Origin: Chitinophagales bacterium
Lineage (GTDB): Bacteria > Bacteroidota > Bacteroidia > Chitinophagales > UBA2359
DNA length: 23,506 bases
Reading direction: 5' to 3'
NCBI GenBank assembly: GCA_020629335.1
Contig: JAHDDN010000026.1
Location: 1-23,506, forward strand
Positions 7,266 through 13,487 of this stretch are shown piece by piece (the first letter of the stretch is position 1; each line of letters starts with the position of its first letter). The notes below the pieces were generated by a model. It saw nothing but the letters and a program-made list of their open reading frames with translations, made no database searches and had not been told where the DNA came from. The position numbers and the translations under genes are program-made.

Positions 7266-7451
7266 ATGAGTAAAAACGAAGATGAAAGTAAGCAACGAGG
7301 GAAATCGCAGACTTTCTATATTGATGAACCAGTTTTAAAAGAAATTAAAATAGATGCAAAGAAGAAAAAACGCTCCAAGAGTTTCATTGTAAATGAAATT
7401 TTAAGAGAGCATTATACAAGTAAAGATAGAATTAAAAAAGATACCGAGTAA
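7266..7451 (+). CDS. Small ribbon-helix-helix-like DNA-binding protein
   Basis: A 61-residue basic protein. I chose the ATG at 7266 over an upstream TTG at 7236 because the latter lies inside the promoter box. The sequence QTFYIDEPVLKEIKIDAKKKKRSKSFIVNEILREHY fits an RHH fold: one short strand (TFYID), a first helix (PVLKEIKIDAKKK), then S-K-S starting a second helix (FIVNEILREHY). Such proteins are dimeric repressors or partition/copy-control factors. It lies downstream of the iteron array and upstream of a membrane protein gene. It could autoregulate or bind the iterons, but there is no direct evidence. Confidence 0.6.
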   Translation: MSKNEDESKQRGKSQTFYIDEPVLKEIKIDAKKKKRSKSFIVNEILREHYTSKDRIKKDTE

Positions 7452-7469
7452 CAAATGAAGAATAGTAAA

Positions 7470-7509
7470 CCCTGATAGGCTTTTCCGTCGAAAGTCCAGC
7501 CTAACAGGG
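7470..7509 (+). other. Strong stem-loop between the RHH-like and membrane protein genes
   Basis: CCCTGATAGGCT (7470-7481) pairs with AGCCTAACAGGG (7498-7509) over 12 positions with one A/A mismatch. The 16-base loop contains TTTCCGTCGAAAG, which can close a small inner stem. It is not followed directly by a T run, though a weak AAGTT-AAA-AACTT hairpin and T5 follow at 7510-7525. It may be a leaky terminator, an RNA control element in the leader of the next gene, or a DNA recognition hairpin. Confidence 0.5.
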
Positions 7510-7538
7510 AAGTTAAAAACTTTTTCAAATCAAAAGTA

Positions 7539-8819
7539 ATGAATAATTCAAAAAAATTTGATAGTGCCTACTATCAAGAGTGGTCTTTTATTCAAGGCAG
7601 AAAATTTTTACTCTCAATTTTAGCGTTAGGTTCAGTATTAATTACTCATAAAATAGGCTCTCATATAGCCTTTAACCTATCGCCAAATCAAAAAAGCATT
7701 CAGTTTTTTATCACCAGTTTTTTTATTTTTCTTGGATATATGGGAATTGATTGGGTTTTAGCAAATGCCTTATCATCAGCTTCCAATGTTCAAAAGAAGA
7801 AAGAGCAGAAGGGAAATAAATCTATTTGGACATTTGCTTTGGCAGCATTAACCACTACCCTATTGCTTTCACTTGTTTCAAATTTCTTCATTAGCTCTGA
7901 AATTGCAGGAGAAACACCCCTCAATTACTTCAATGAGCAAATTGAAAAAGCTAGAGTTCAGGATAGTGTTCTAAAGGTCAATGCTTATGAAATGCTCAAT
8001 AAAGCAGCAAAAGACCAAAATAATTTAATCCGAGAAGCCAAGAAAGAAAAGAATATCATAGTAGCAAAAGCTATAAATAGCGGTTCTAGTAGTTGGAAAT
8101 CCGACTATGATAAACATAAGAATAACCCTAAAGCATGGTTTTGGACTTGCACTAAATGCCCATCAGAATACAAAGCGTATAGAAAAAGAATTAAAGATGC
8201 CATCTTGGAAGGTGATGGATTGATAGCAAAAGCTACAAATCATCAATCTTTTATCCAATCTAGTTTATCCCCTACCCTATCTTACCAGTTATCAAGTGAT
8301 TCAATGCTCATAGCGGTTAAAGAAAATACTCAATTACAAGAGCAACAACGCCAGTTTAGAGAAAGGCAGCTTAACATTATCCTTTTTGCAATGACTTTTG
8401 GGGCAGGAATATTAGCTCTGATTTTAACTATTGTAATAAAAAAGCATCGAGAAAATTACGGGCAACAAATTGTAGAAAATAATGCCCTAATTCTGATGAT
8501 ATTTTTTGATATGGTTTCTCGATTATCTCACGGATTGGCGGATATTATCTACACGGTTATAGCTGAACCGTTTAACCGACTAAAGAAAAATGGATGGATT
8601 AAGAGTTATACGCTTATGACCGAGAGCGAAGAAGTATCAACGGATAAGAAACAAATATTTGAGAATAACGGTAGCGTGTTAGCCGTTAAACGGAATTGTC
8701 AGAACTGTGATACGGATATTTCTCATAAGAGAAGCGATGCAAAATTTTGTAGCGATAAGTGTAGAATGGATTATCACGATTATGTTCCAAGAAAAAAGCA
8801 AAACGGAGTTTTTAAATAA
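7539..8819 (+). CDS. Four-TM protein with coiled central domain and C-terminal zinc ribbon
   Basis: A 426-residue protein. Hydrophobic segments lie at about residues 22-38, 53-76, 97-118 and 278-300. Between TM3 and TM4 is a charged helical region (about 120-275) with a CTKC pair at 204-207. After TM4 a cytoplasmic tail ends in a zinc-ribbon-like motif: C387, C390, C404 and C408 in NCQNC...KFCSDKC. This CxxC-x13-CxxxC arrangement with K-F-C-S is common in small DNA-associated proteins of Bacteroidota. I cannot name a family. By location, between the replication-like region and the partition genes, it is part of the plasmid backbone and may link DNA to the membrane (inference). Confidence 0.6.
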   Translation: MNNSKKFDSAYYQEWSFIQGRKFLLSILALGSVLITHKIGSHIAFNLSPNQKSIQFFITSFFIFLGYMGIDWVLANALSSASNVQKKKEQKGNKSIWTFALAALTTTLLLSLVSNFFISSEIAGETPLNYFNEQIEKARVQDSVLKVNAYEMLNKAAKDQNNLIREAKKEKNIIVAKAINSGSSSWKSDYDKHKNNPKAWFWTCTKCPSEYKAYRKRIKDAILEGDGLIAKATNHQSFIQSSLSPTLSYQLSSDSMLIAVKENTQLQEQQRQFRERQLNIILFAMTFGAGILALILTIVIKKHRENYGQQIVENNALILMIFFDMVSRLSHGLADIIYTVIAEPFNRLKKNGWIKSYTLMTESEEVSTDKKQIFENNGSVLAVKRNCQNCDTDISHKRSDAKFCSDKCRMDYHDYVPRKKQNGVFK

Positions 8820-8853
8820 TCCTTATTTAAAGATTATTTATTTAAATAATCTT
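8816..8853. repeat. AT-rich palindromic repeat, cluster 1
   Basis: AATCCTTATTTAAAGATT (8818-8835), a one-base variant of the family palindrome, runs into a perfect 10-bp inverted repeat AGATTATTTA-TT-TAAATAATCT (8831-8852). It starts inside the stop codon region of the membrane protein gene. The rest of the gap to the ParA gene (234 bp) also holds clusters 2 and 3. Confidence 0.65.
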
Positions 8854-8960
8854 GCTAGGTTGCTTCGCTATACTCTGACCTAATCGGTTTATATCTTAAA
8901 TATAGATAGCTTGTATTACTGTGTAAGATGTTGTTATTGAGCAACTTGTATTTTTATTTG

Positions 8961-8983
8961 ATAATCTTTATTTAAATAATCTT
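8961..8983. repeat. AT-rich palindromic repeat, cluster 2
   Basis: Two copies of ATAATCTT (8961-8968 and 8976-8983) joined by TATTTAA, in direct orientation. Same family as the clusters at 8816, 9028, 10021 and 11017. Confidence 0.6.
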
Positions 8984-9024
8984 GAAAATACACTTGTCTC
9001 CTATGAGATTATTTATACTTTTAC

Positions 9025-9050
9025 ATAAAGATTATTTATTTAAAGATTAT
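9025..9050. repeat. AT-rich palindromic repeat, cluster 3, at the ParA start
   Basis: Two direct copies of AAGATTAT (9028-9035 and 9043-9050), 15 bp apart, ending 3 bases before the chosen ATG of the ParA gene. A protein bound here would sit over the leader or promoter, which would suit autoregulation of a partition operon. Confidence 0.6.
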
Positions 9051-9053
9051 ACT

Positions 9054-9716
9054 ATGATTATTAGCTCAATGAATTTTAAAGGCGGTGCAGGTAAAACCAT
9101 GCTATGCACTAATTTAGCCGTTGCCTTCGTCTTGAAAGGTAAAAAGGTTTGTATCGTAGATACGGATGAAAGTTTTGCTGCTACTAAGTGGGCAGGAAGA
9201 AGGGCAGAGGCAGAGCATGAGCCTGTAATTCCTGTTGTGCAAATGACAGAATCTAAAACAATTACTTCTACGCTTAAAAACCTAGTAGAAGGAAATGATA
9301 TAATCTTGGTTGATGGACCTCCAAGATTAAACGCTCTGGTGAGTAAAATCATCCTTCTTTCAGACTTAGTTATTATTCCTGTTCCTCCTAAAAGCGGAAA
9401 TGATAGGGAAGTAACGGAGGATTTTTTAGAAGAATTTGCAGCTATTCAAGAACGCAGACCAGACGATAATAGGACATTAGCTTATCTACTGCCTAACATG
9501 GTTAAAGAGGGCTATAATCTACACAAAGCATTTATTGATAGTTTGCCACAACTCTGTGAAGATTATGAGGTCAATATGTTTGAAACCCATTTGAGCGATT
9601 TGGTCGCCTATGGGGAAACAAACCAATTTGGGAAGGGGGTTGTGGAAGAAAGAGGAAAGGCAAAAGAACAATTCTCAAAGTTATTTAAAGAAGTAAGTAA
9701 AAGTTTAGGAGTTTAA
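9054..9716 (+). CDS. parA: ParA-type partition ATPase
   Basis: A 220-residue deviant Walker ATPase. The Walker A motif KGGAGKT lies at residues 9-15, the VDTD (Walker A') aspartate at 36, and Walker B in IILVDGPP. I chose ATG 9054 because it places MNFKGGAGKT at the N-terminus as is usual, and because the longer reading from TTG 8982 would run through the intergenic repeats. It lacks the N-terminal HTH of type Ia ParA, so it is the short type Ib form, which normally pairs with a ribbon-helix-helix centromere-binding protein. Just such a gene starts 2 bp downstream. The pair should separate plasmid copies on the nucleoid. Some relatives are MinD/ParA-like positioning factors, but the context favours plasmid partition. 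Confidence 0.85.
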   Translation: MIISSMNFKGGAGKTMLCTNLAVAFVLKGKKVCIVDTDESFAATKWAGRRAEAEHEPVIPVVQMTESKTITSTLKNLVEGNDIILVDGPPRLNALVSKIILLSDLVIIPVPPKSGNDREVTEDFLEEFAAIQERRPDDNRTLAYLLPNMVKEGYNLHKAFIDSLPQLCEDYEVNMFETHLSDLVAYGETNQFGKGVVEERGKAKEQFSKLFKEVSKSLGV

Positions 9717-9718
9717 AA

Positions 9719-10024
9719 ATGGAAGTTATGGCAAAGAAAAAAGATTTAGCAAATTCATTTAGTTCAAGAAGAAAAAAGTCCACTTTATCAGCCGAAGAAA
9801 TAGATAAAATAGCGGAAGAAAGGGAACTAGAGAAGAAAGGGGCAAAAGAGCCAATAGTAAAGAAATCTACTCGGAGAAAGGTGGATAAAGAAGAAGAAGT
9901 AATTAAGACAAGTCTTGATATGCCTGTTAGTCTTTATGAAGAAATGAAAATATCTCTTATTCGCAAGAAGAAATCAATGAGGGAGTATTTACTTGAATTA
10001 ATCAGGAATGACTTAAATAAATAA
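9719..10024 (+). CDS. RHH-type partition partner (ParG/ParB-like role)
   Basis: A 101-residue protein beginning 2 bp after the ParA stop. The N-terminal 65 residues are basic, polar and probably disordered (MAKKKDLANSFSSRRKKS...). Residues about 67-101 (KTSLDMPVSLYEEMKISLIRKKKSMREYLLELIRNDL) fit a ribbon-helix-helix: strand, helix, helix. A flexible basic tail followed by RHH is the architecture of ParG-like proteins that stimulate ParA and bind a repeat-containing centromere. ATG 9728 (MAKKK) is an alternative start. The repeat family around these genes is the obvious candidate binding site. Confidence 0.75.
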   Translation: MEVMAKKKDLANSFSSRRKKSTLSAEEIDKIAEERELEKKGAKEPIVKKSTRRKVDKEEEVIKTSLDMPVSLYEEMKISLIRKKKSMREYLLELIRNDLNK

Positions 10025-10058
10025 TCTTTATTTAAAGATTATTTACATAAAGATTATT
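10021..10058. repeat. AT-rich palindromic repeat, cluster 4 (36-bp direct repeat copy A)
   Basis: Contains AATCTTTATTTAAAGATT (10023-10040) plus another AAGATTAT at 10050-10057. Bases 10023-10058 are identical to 11019-11054. The copy overlaps the stop of the RHH partner and ends 2 bases before the start of the Toprim gene. Confidence 0.75.
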
Positions 10059-10060
10059 AT

Positions 10061-11005
10061 ATGAATTCAAGCCAAGCTAAATTACTTTCCCTACCAGAGA
10101 TAATGAGCAGAATGGGATATGAGCCTGTTAGCGTGAAGAAAGGAGGCTATGAGTATTGGTACGCTTCTCCATTTAGAAAAGAGGTCGAGCCATCTTTTCA
10201 TACTTCTTTTTTAGGTGGTAAATGGATATGGAATGACTTTGGGGATATTGGAGGTACTGTAATAGATTTTGTAATGAGGCATGAAGGATATAATAGGGTA
10301 GGGGATGCTCTAAAATATCTTGATAGTATGTTTGGTAAATCGGCTTCTTCATTCAATGGAAAATTGCAGCAGAAATTTTATTTTCAGCAGCAACAACCTA
10401 AGAACAACGCTGAAACAGTTAAAGACCTTGTTTTTTTGAGTTCTAAGCCCATTTCTAACCCTTTGGTAGTGTCTTACCTTACAAAAGAGAGAAGCCTCCC
10501 CAGAGGGCTTTTAAATCGCTATTTAGAGGAAGTTAATTACAAGAATGAAAGTACAGGGAAGGAGTATTTTGCCTTTGGTATGAGAAATGAAGGGGGAGGT
10601 TATGAAATTCGTGTAGCATCTGACCAGTATAATTTTAAATCTTCCCTGATAAAAAAAGATATTTCCATAGTTAAGGGCGGTAATCCAGTAAAGAATGAGC
10701 TTAATATCTTTGAAGGTATGTTGGATTTTCTTTCTATGATAGCTTTAGTTGATAGGCAGGAATTGCAAGAAGATAGTGTAATCATGCACTCATTAACCTC
10801 GTATTCTAGGGTTTCCGAAATTATTAGAGAGAATAACTACAATGCTATCAACTTATTTTTAGATAATAATTCGTCAGGTAAGAAAACGACTCAACGCTTT
10901 ATCCAAGATTTTCCTGATAAAGTAGTCGATAACAGTAAAATGTTTGCCCCTTATGAAGATTTGAATGATATGCTAAAAGCTCGTTCTTCTTCTAAATTCA
11001 GGTAA
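10061..11005 (+). CDS. Toprim domain primase-like protein (degenerate CHC2 region)
   Basis: A 314-residue protein. The N-terminal ~80 residues follow the outline of a DnaG CHC2 zinc-finger domain (YEYWYASPFRKEVEPSF, KWIWNDFGDIGGTVIDFVMRHEG), but the zinc-binding Cys/His positions are replaced, so it probably does not bind zinc. Residues about 210-290 look like a Toprim fold: IFEGMLDFLSM with E218-G219, then INLFLDNNSSGKKT with D268. The usual second Asp of DxD is Asn. This family is common on Bacteroidota mobile elements and is thought to act in priming replication or transferred DNA. The gene is exactly bracketed by a 36-bp direct repeat. Confidence 0.75.
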   Translation: MNSSQAKLLSLPEIMSRMGYEPVSVKKGGYEYWYASPFRKEVEPSFHTSFLGGKWIWNDFGDIGGTVIDFVMRHEGYNRVGDALKYLDSMFGKSASSFNGKLQQKFYFQQQQPKNNAETVKDLVFLSSKPISNPLVVSYLTKERSLPRGLLNRYLEEVNYKNESTGKEYFAFGMRNEGGGYEIRVASDQYNFKSSLIKKDISIVKGGNPVKNELNIFEGMLDFLSMIALVDRQELQEDSVIMHSLTSYSRVSEIIRENNYNAINLFLDNNSSGKKTTQRFIQDFPDKVVDNSKMFAPYEDLNDMLKARSSSKFR

Positions 11006-11016
11006 AAAGTGATTCA

Positions 11017-11060
11017 GTAATCTTTATTTAAAGATTATTTACATAAAGATTATTTATTTA
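11017..11060. repeat. AT-rich palindromic repeat, cluster 5 (36-bp direct repeat copy B)
   Basis: AATCTTTATTTAAAGATT at 11019-11036 and AAGATTAT at 11046-11053. Bases 11019-11054 are identical to 10023-10058. It begins 13 bases after the Toprim gene stop, and its right end overlaps the stop of the convergent 102-residue gene. Confidence 0.75.
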
Positions 11061-11358
11061 ATCCCGTTCTTCCTTTTTCTATATTTTGTCTATGTCTAAT
11101 CTCTGATTCTAGTTTGTTTTGCCACATATTACTAGCTTCTGATACTTGTTTGATTTCTTTTTTTACCCTGCCCAATGCTCTGATTTCTTCTGGTAGCTTG
11201 TCTTTTACATAACCATCTACAACATCTTCGGATAAATTACTTTCTTCTGCTGCCTTTAAAAGATGATAATACATAAGCTCAAATTGTTCTGAATTGAAGC
11301 CCCTCTTTTCTAATATGTCATCAAAATATCTTGTTGCCTTATCAAATTTACTTTGCAC
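11050..11358 (-). CDS. Small helical protein, function unknown (102 aa)
   Basis: A 102-residue, highly charged and probably all-helical protein with no membrane segment, which I do not recognise. It reads from a GTG at 11358; no in-frame upstream ATG was found, and the next ATG would remove 24 residues. The stretch about 50-95 (EEIRALGRVKKEIKQVSEASNMWQNKLESEI) could form a coiled coil. It runs convergent to the Toprim gene, and its last codons lie in the AT-rich repeat. The unusual start and small size lower confidence. Confidence 0.45.
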   Translation of the reverse strand: MQSKFDKATRYFDDILEKRGFNSEQFELMYYHLLKAAEESNLSEDVVDGYVKDKLPEEIRALGRVKKEIKQVSEASNMWQNKLESEIRHRQNIEKGRTGLNK

Positions 11359-11475
11359 CCGATAACCCTCTCATGCTTGTTAGTTTTAGTTGGTGGTTTT
11401 ATCTTAACCATTAATTAGGCTATCTATTAGGCTACGTTCAGTTTCCTATCAATTCTTTTTAATAGTAACATCAGC

Positions 11476-11650
11476 TTTTTTGTAGGTCAGTACCCCGATT
11501 AATAAAATTGAACAGCAAGCTAATACTCGGTTTAACTCTTTGCAAGCAATGCTCCTACGGATTCCTACTTGCAAAGAGTTCTCCCTCCTATTTGTCGCAG
11601 CAGTACAATTTTTAATTAATCAAATTAGGTACTGACATGAATACAAAAAA
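11476..11650 (+). promoter_or_regulatory. Large fold-back element before ardC, burying its start codon
   Basis: Outer arms TTTTTTGTA (11476-11484)/TACAAAAAA (11642-11650) and GTCAGTACC (11486-11494)/GGTACTGAC (11628-11636) flank the ATG at 11637, which lies in a bulge. Further in, GATTAAT and AAAATTG on the left pair with ATTAATC and CAATTTT on the right. The apex is a perfect 13-bp stem, AACTCTTTGCAAG (11534-11546)/CTTGCAAAGAGTT (11568-11580), with a 21-base loop. The right arm holds TTTGTC (11591-11596) and CAAT (11606-11609), a pair repeated at the same spacing in the ssb element. It may be an RNA leader, a single-stranded-DNA promoter or a replication/transfer hairpin. Confidence 0.6.
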
Positions 11651-12557
11651 AATCTACGAAGATGTTACCAAAAAAATTATTGGGTTGATAGAAAACCATC
11701 AGCTTAAATATGATAAAAGCTGGATTAGTCTTGGTAACGATGGAAAACCCTCCCACAACGCAGATAGCCAAAGGGTTTATTCAGGAATTAATCAATTTTT
11801 ACTAAGCCTTATTTCGATGGATAGAGAATATGTTAGCAATGGTTGGCTTACATTCAAGCAATGCAAAGAGCTTGGCGGTTCTATCGAGAAAGGCAGCAAA
11901 TCCGTACCCATTTATTTTTACAAGACGCTCTTTATTGATGATGTTAAAAAGAAATACTCACAAGAGGAATACTCAAATTTTTCATCGGATAGACAGGCTA
12001 AAATCAAGAAAATACCAGTTCTAAAGCAGTATAATGTTTTTAATCTCTCCCAAACTAAAGATTTACCAGAGAGTTTTTATACCATCGAAGATAAACCACA
12101 GTTAAATGAGTTTGAACGGGATGAAAAAGCCGAAGAATTAATATTTTCTACTGATGCTAAAATAGAGATTAAAGAATCAAATAGAGCTTTTTACCATAGC
12201 GGTACAGATTCCATTACGCTTCCATTGCGTGAGCAATTCAAAAGTACCCAACCATTTTACGGAACAGCCTTACATGAATTAGGACATTGGACTGGACATG
12301 AAAACCGCTTAGACCGTAAACTTGCTAACCCTTTTGGTTCTAAGGAATATGCTAAAGAAGAATTAATAGCGGAACTATGTAGTGCTTATCTTTGTGCCTC
12401 TCTGGGTTTTTCTAAAACTATTTCTAATAATGCAGCTTATCTTCAAAGTTGGCTTTCTTGCTTGAAACAAGATGCTAAATTCATTTTTACAGCAAGTGCT
12501 AAAGCCCAAAAAGCTGCTGATTATATTCTGAACTTTAATCAATCCGATGCTATTTAG
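11637..12557 (+). CDS. ardC: ArdC-family antirestriction protein
   Basis: A 306-residue protein with the ArdC two-domain layout. The N-terminal ~130 residues (MNTKKIYEDVTKKIIGLIEN, NADSQRVYSGINQFLL, GWLTFKQCKELGGSIEKGSKSVPIYFYK) are the ssDNA-binding DUF1738-type domain. The C-terminal part is metallopeptidase-like, with HELGH at 213-217 followed by WTGHENRLDR, and a downstream EELIAEL that can give the third metal ligand. ArdC proteins bind single-stranded DNA and protect incoming plasmids from restriction; the role of the protease-like fold is unclear. It lies just upstream of ssb, as expected for early-entry genes, and has its own terminator. A large fold-back structure encloses its start. 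Confidence 0.85.
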   Translation: MNTKKIYEDVTKKIIGLIENHQLKYDKSWISLGNDGKPSHNADSQRVYSGINQFLLSLISMDREYVSNGWLTFKQCKELGGSIEKGSKSVPIYFYKTLFIDDVKKKYSQEEYSNFSSDRQAKIKKIPVLKQYNVFNLSQTKDLPESFYTIEDKPQLNEFERDEKAEELIFSTDAKIEIKESNRAFYHSGTDSITLPLREQFKSTQPFYGTALHELGHWTGHENRLDRKLANPFGSKEYAKEELIAELCSAYLCASLGFSKTISNNAAYLQSWLSCLKQDAKFIFTASAKAQKAADYILNFNQSDAI

Positions 12558-12583
12558 AATAGGGTATTACCTATCAAAATATT

Positions 12584-12615
12584 AAGCTCATAAGATTTAT
12601 TCTTATGGGCTTTTT
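12584..12615 (+). terminator. Rho-independent terminator of ardC
   Basis: AAGCTCATAAGA (12584-12595) pairs with TCTTATGGGCTT (12601-12612), 12 bp with one G-T pair and a 5-base loop, followed by TTT. It lies 27 bases after the ardC stop, so ssb must have its own promoter. Confidence 0.75.
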
Positions 12616-12804
12616 AAAATCGGGTTGATGCCATTGAATGAGAGTGATATTACAGTAATAAGGGGTTAGTGTCCTTTTTGTTTTTTGTGAATATATCTGT
12701 TATTGCATATTCATTTTATGCTAACCTCTGACGTTTTTCCTCATTAAGATTTAGACGTACTAGACTGTCCGAATTTTAATTTAAACTTTACTAAACCACT
12801 AATT

Positions 12805-12991
12805 CCCCTTAATTGAAGCGGTTAAATTAAGCTGTGTTCTGCCATCATTCAAATCATGGTCAATGACGCAGCCATCCGCAGGATGGTTAAAAGAATTGCA
12901 TTTTTTCAACTGAAAAAATGCTAATTCCTGCTTTTGACAATGCTTTTCAATCTGGCTTTTTAGAACACATAATTTAACCTCAAATAAGGAG
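12805..12991 (+). promoter_or_regulatory. Large fold-back element before ssb, burying its ribosome-binding site
   Basis: Arms of about 50-60 bases are imperfectly complementary. CCCCTT (12805-12810) faces the Shine-Dalgarno AAGGAG (12986-12991). GGTTAAATTA (12820-12829) pairs with TAATTTAACC (12970-12979), and GTGTTCT (12834-12840) with AGAACAC (12962-12968). GCCA, GTCAA and GCAG on the left match complements further in. Two hairpins cap it: CCATCC-GCA-GGATGG (12872-12886) and GAATTGCATTTTTTCA (12893-12908) with its complement to 12927. The right arm carries TTTGACA (12933-12939) and CAAT (12948-12951). Upstream, 12616-12804 holds only AT-rich sequence with no feature I can support. Confidence 0.6.
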
Positions 12992-12998
12992 AACAAAA

Positions 12999-13388
12999 AT
13001 GGCTTATAATTGTAAAATTGAACTTAACGGAAATCTTGGTGAGGACGCTAAAATCATCGAAAAAGATGGTAAGAGCTTCGTTGCTTTGAGAGTTGCAACA
13101 ACAGATAGTTACCCTAAAACAGAAGGTGAAAACACCGTATGGGTAAATAGCAATACAACTCTATGGCATGATGTATTGGTTTTCAATCCAAATGCTGTAA
13201 CAGTTGCACAAGAGCTTAAAAAAGGTGAAAGAGTAGAAATTATTGGTTCTTTGTCATACCGTCCATTTAAAGACGAGAATGGTTATACTAAACACCAAGC
13301 ATCTGTAATTGGTAACTTTATCCGAAAAGTTGAGTTTGGTAATTTTAATCAACCAAGTGAAGAAGATTTAGCTGCTGCCACTAGCTAA
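12999..13388 (+). CDS. ssb: Single-stranded DNA-binding protein
   Basis: A 129-residue OB-fold protein. The pattern KIELNGNLGEDAKIIEKDGKSFVALRVATTDSY, then TLWHDVLVFNPNAVTVAQELKKGERVEIIGSLSYRPFKDENGYTKHQASVIGNFIRKVEF matches the SSB core strands. The C-terminal tail is very short (NQPSEEDLAAATS) and lacks the acidic DDDIPF-type tip with which chromosomal SSB recruits partners. It should therefore coat DNA without the usual protein interactions. A strong AAGGAG lies 7 bases before the ATG, unusual for this phylum. A terminator follows. Its position after ardC fits a role in protecting incoming single-stranded plasmid DNA. Confidence 0.85.
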   Translation: MAYNCKIELNGNLGEDAKIIEKDGKSFVALRVATTDSYPKTEGENTVWVNSNTTLWHDVLVFNPNAVTVAQELKKGERVEIIGSLSYRPFKDENGYTKHQASVIGNFIRKVEFGNFNQPSEEDLAAATS

Positions 13389-13396
13389 CTTCTTAG

Positions 13397-13430
13397 TAGG
13401 GTAGGGGATAAAACCCTTACCCTAAACTTT
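13397..13430 (+). terminator. Terminator after ssb
   Basis: TAGGGTAGGGG (13397-13407) pairs with CCCTTACCCTA (13414-13424) over 11 bp with one G-T pair and a 6-base loop, then AACTTTTG. It starts 8 bases after the ssb stop. The GC-rich stem may also help end transcripts arriving from the convergent metal operon, though no T run is present on that side. Confidence 0.7.
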
Positions 13431-13487
13431 TGACCCAAACTTATTTAGTTCAGACACTATCCATTTAATATAAGAATTCTTCATTAG

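Noticed and set aside
11414..11434. Two ATTAGGCTA copies 12 bp apart
   Set aside because: Only two short copies with no gene start or palindrome near them; could be chance in AT-rich sequence.
12799..12996. 65-residue minus-strand ORF before ssb
   Set aside because: It coincides with the large inverted-repeat element, has no recognisable protein features and no promoter. The open frame follows from the structured sequence.
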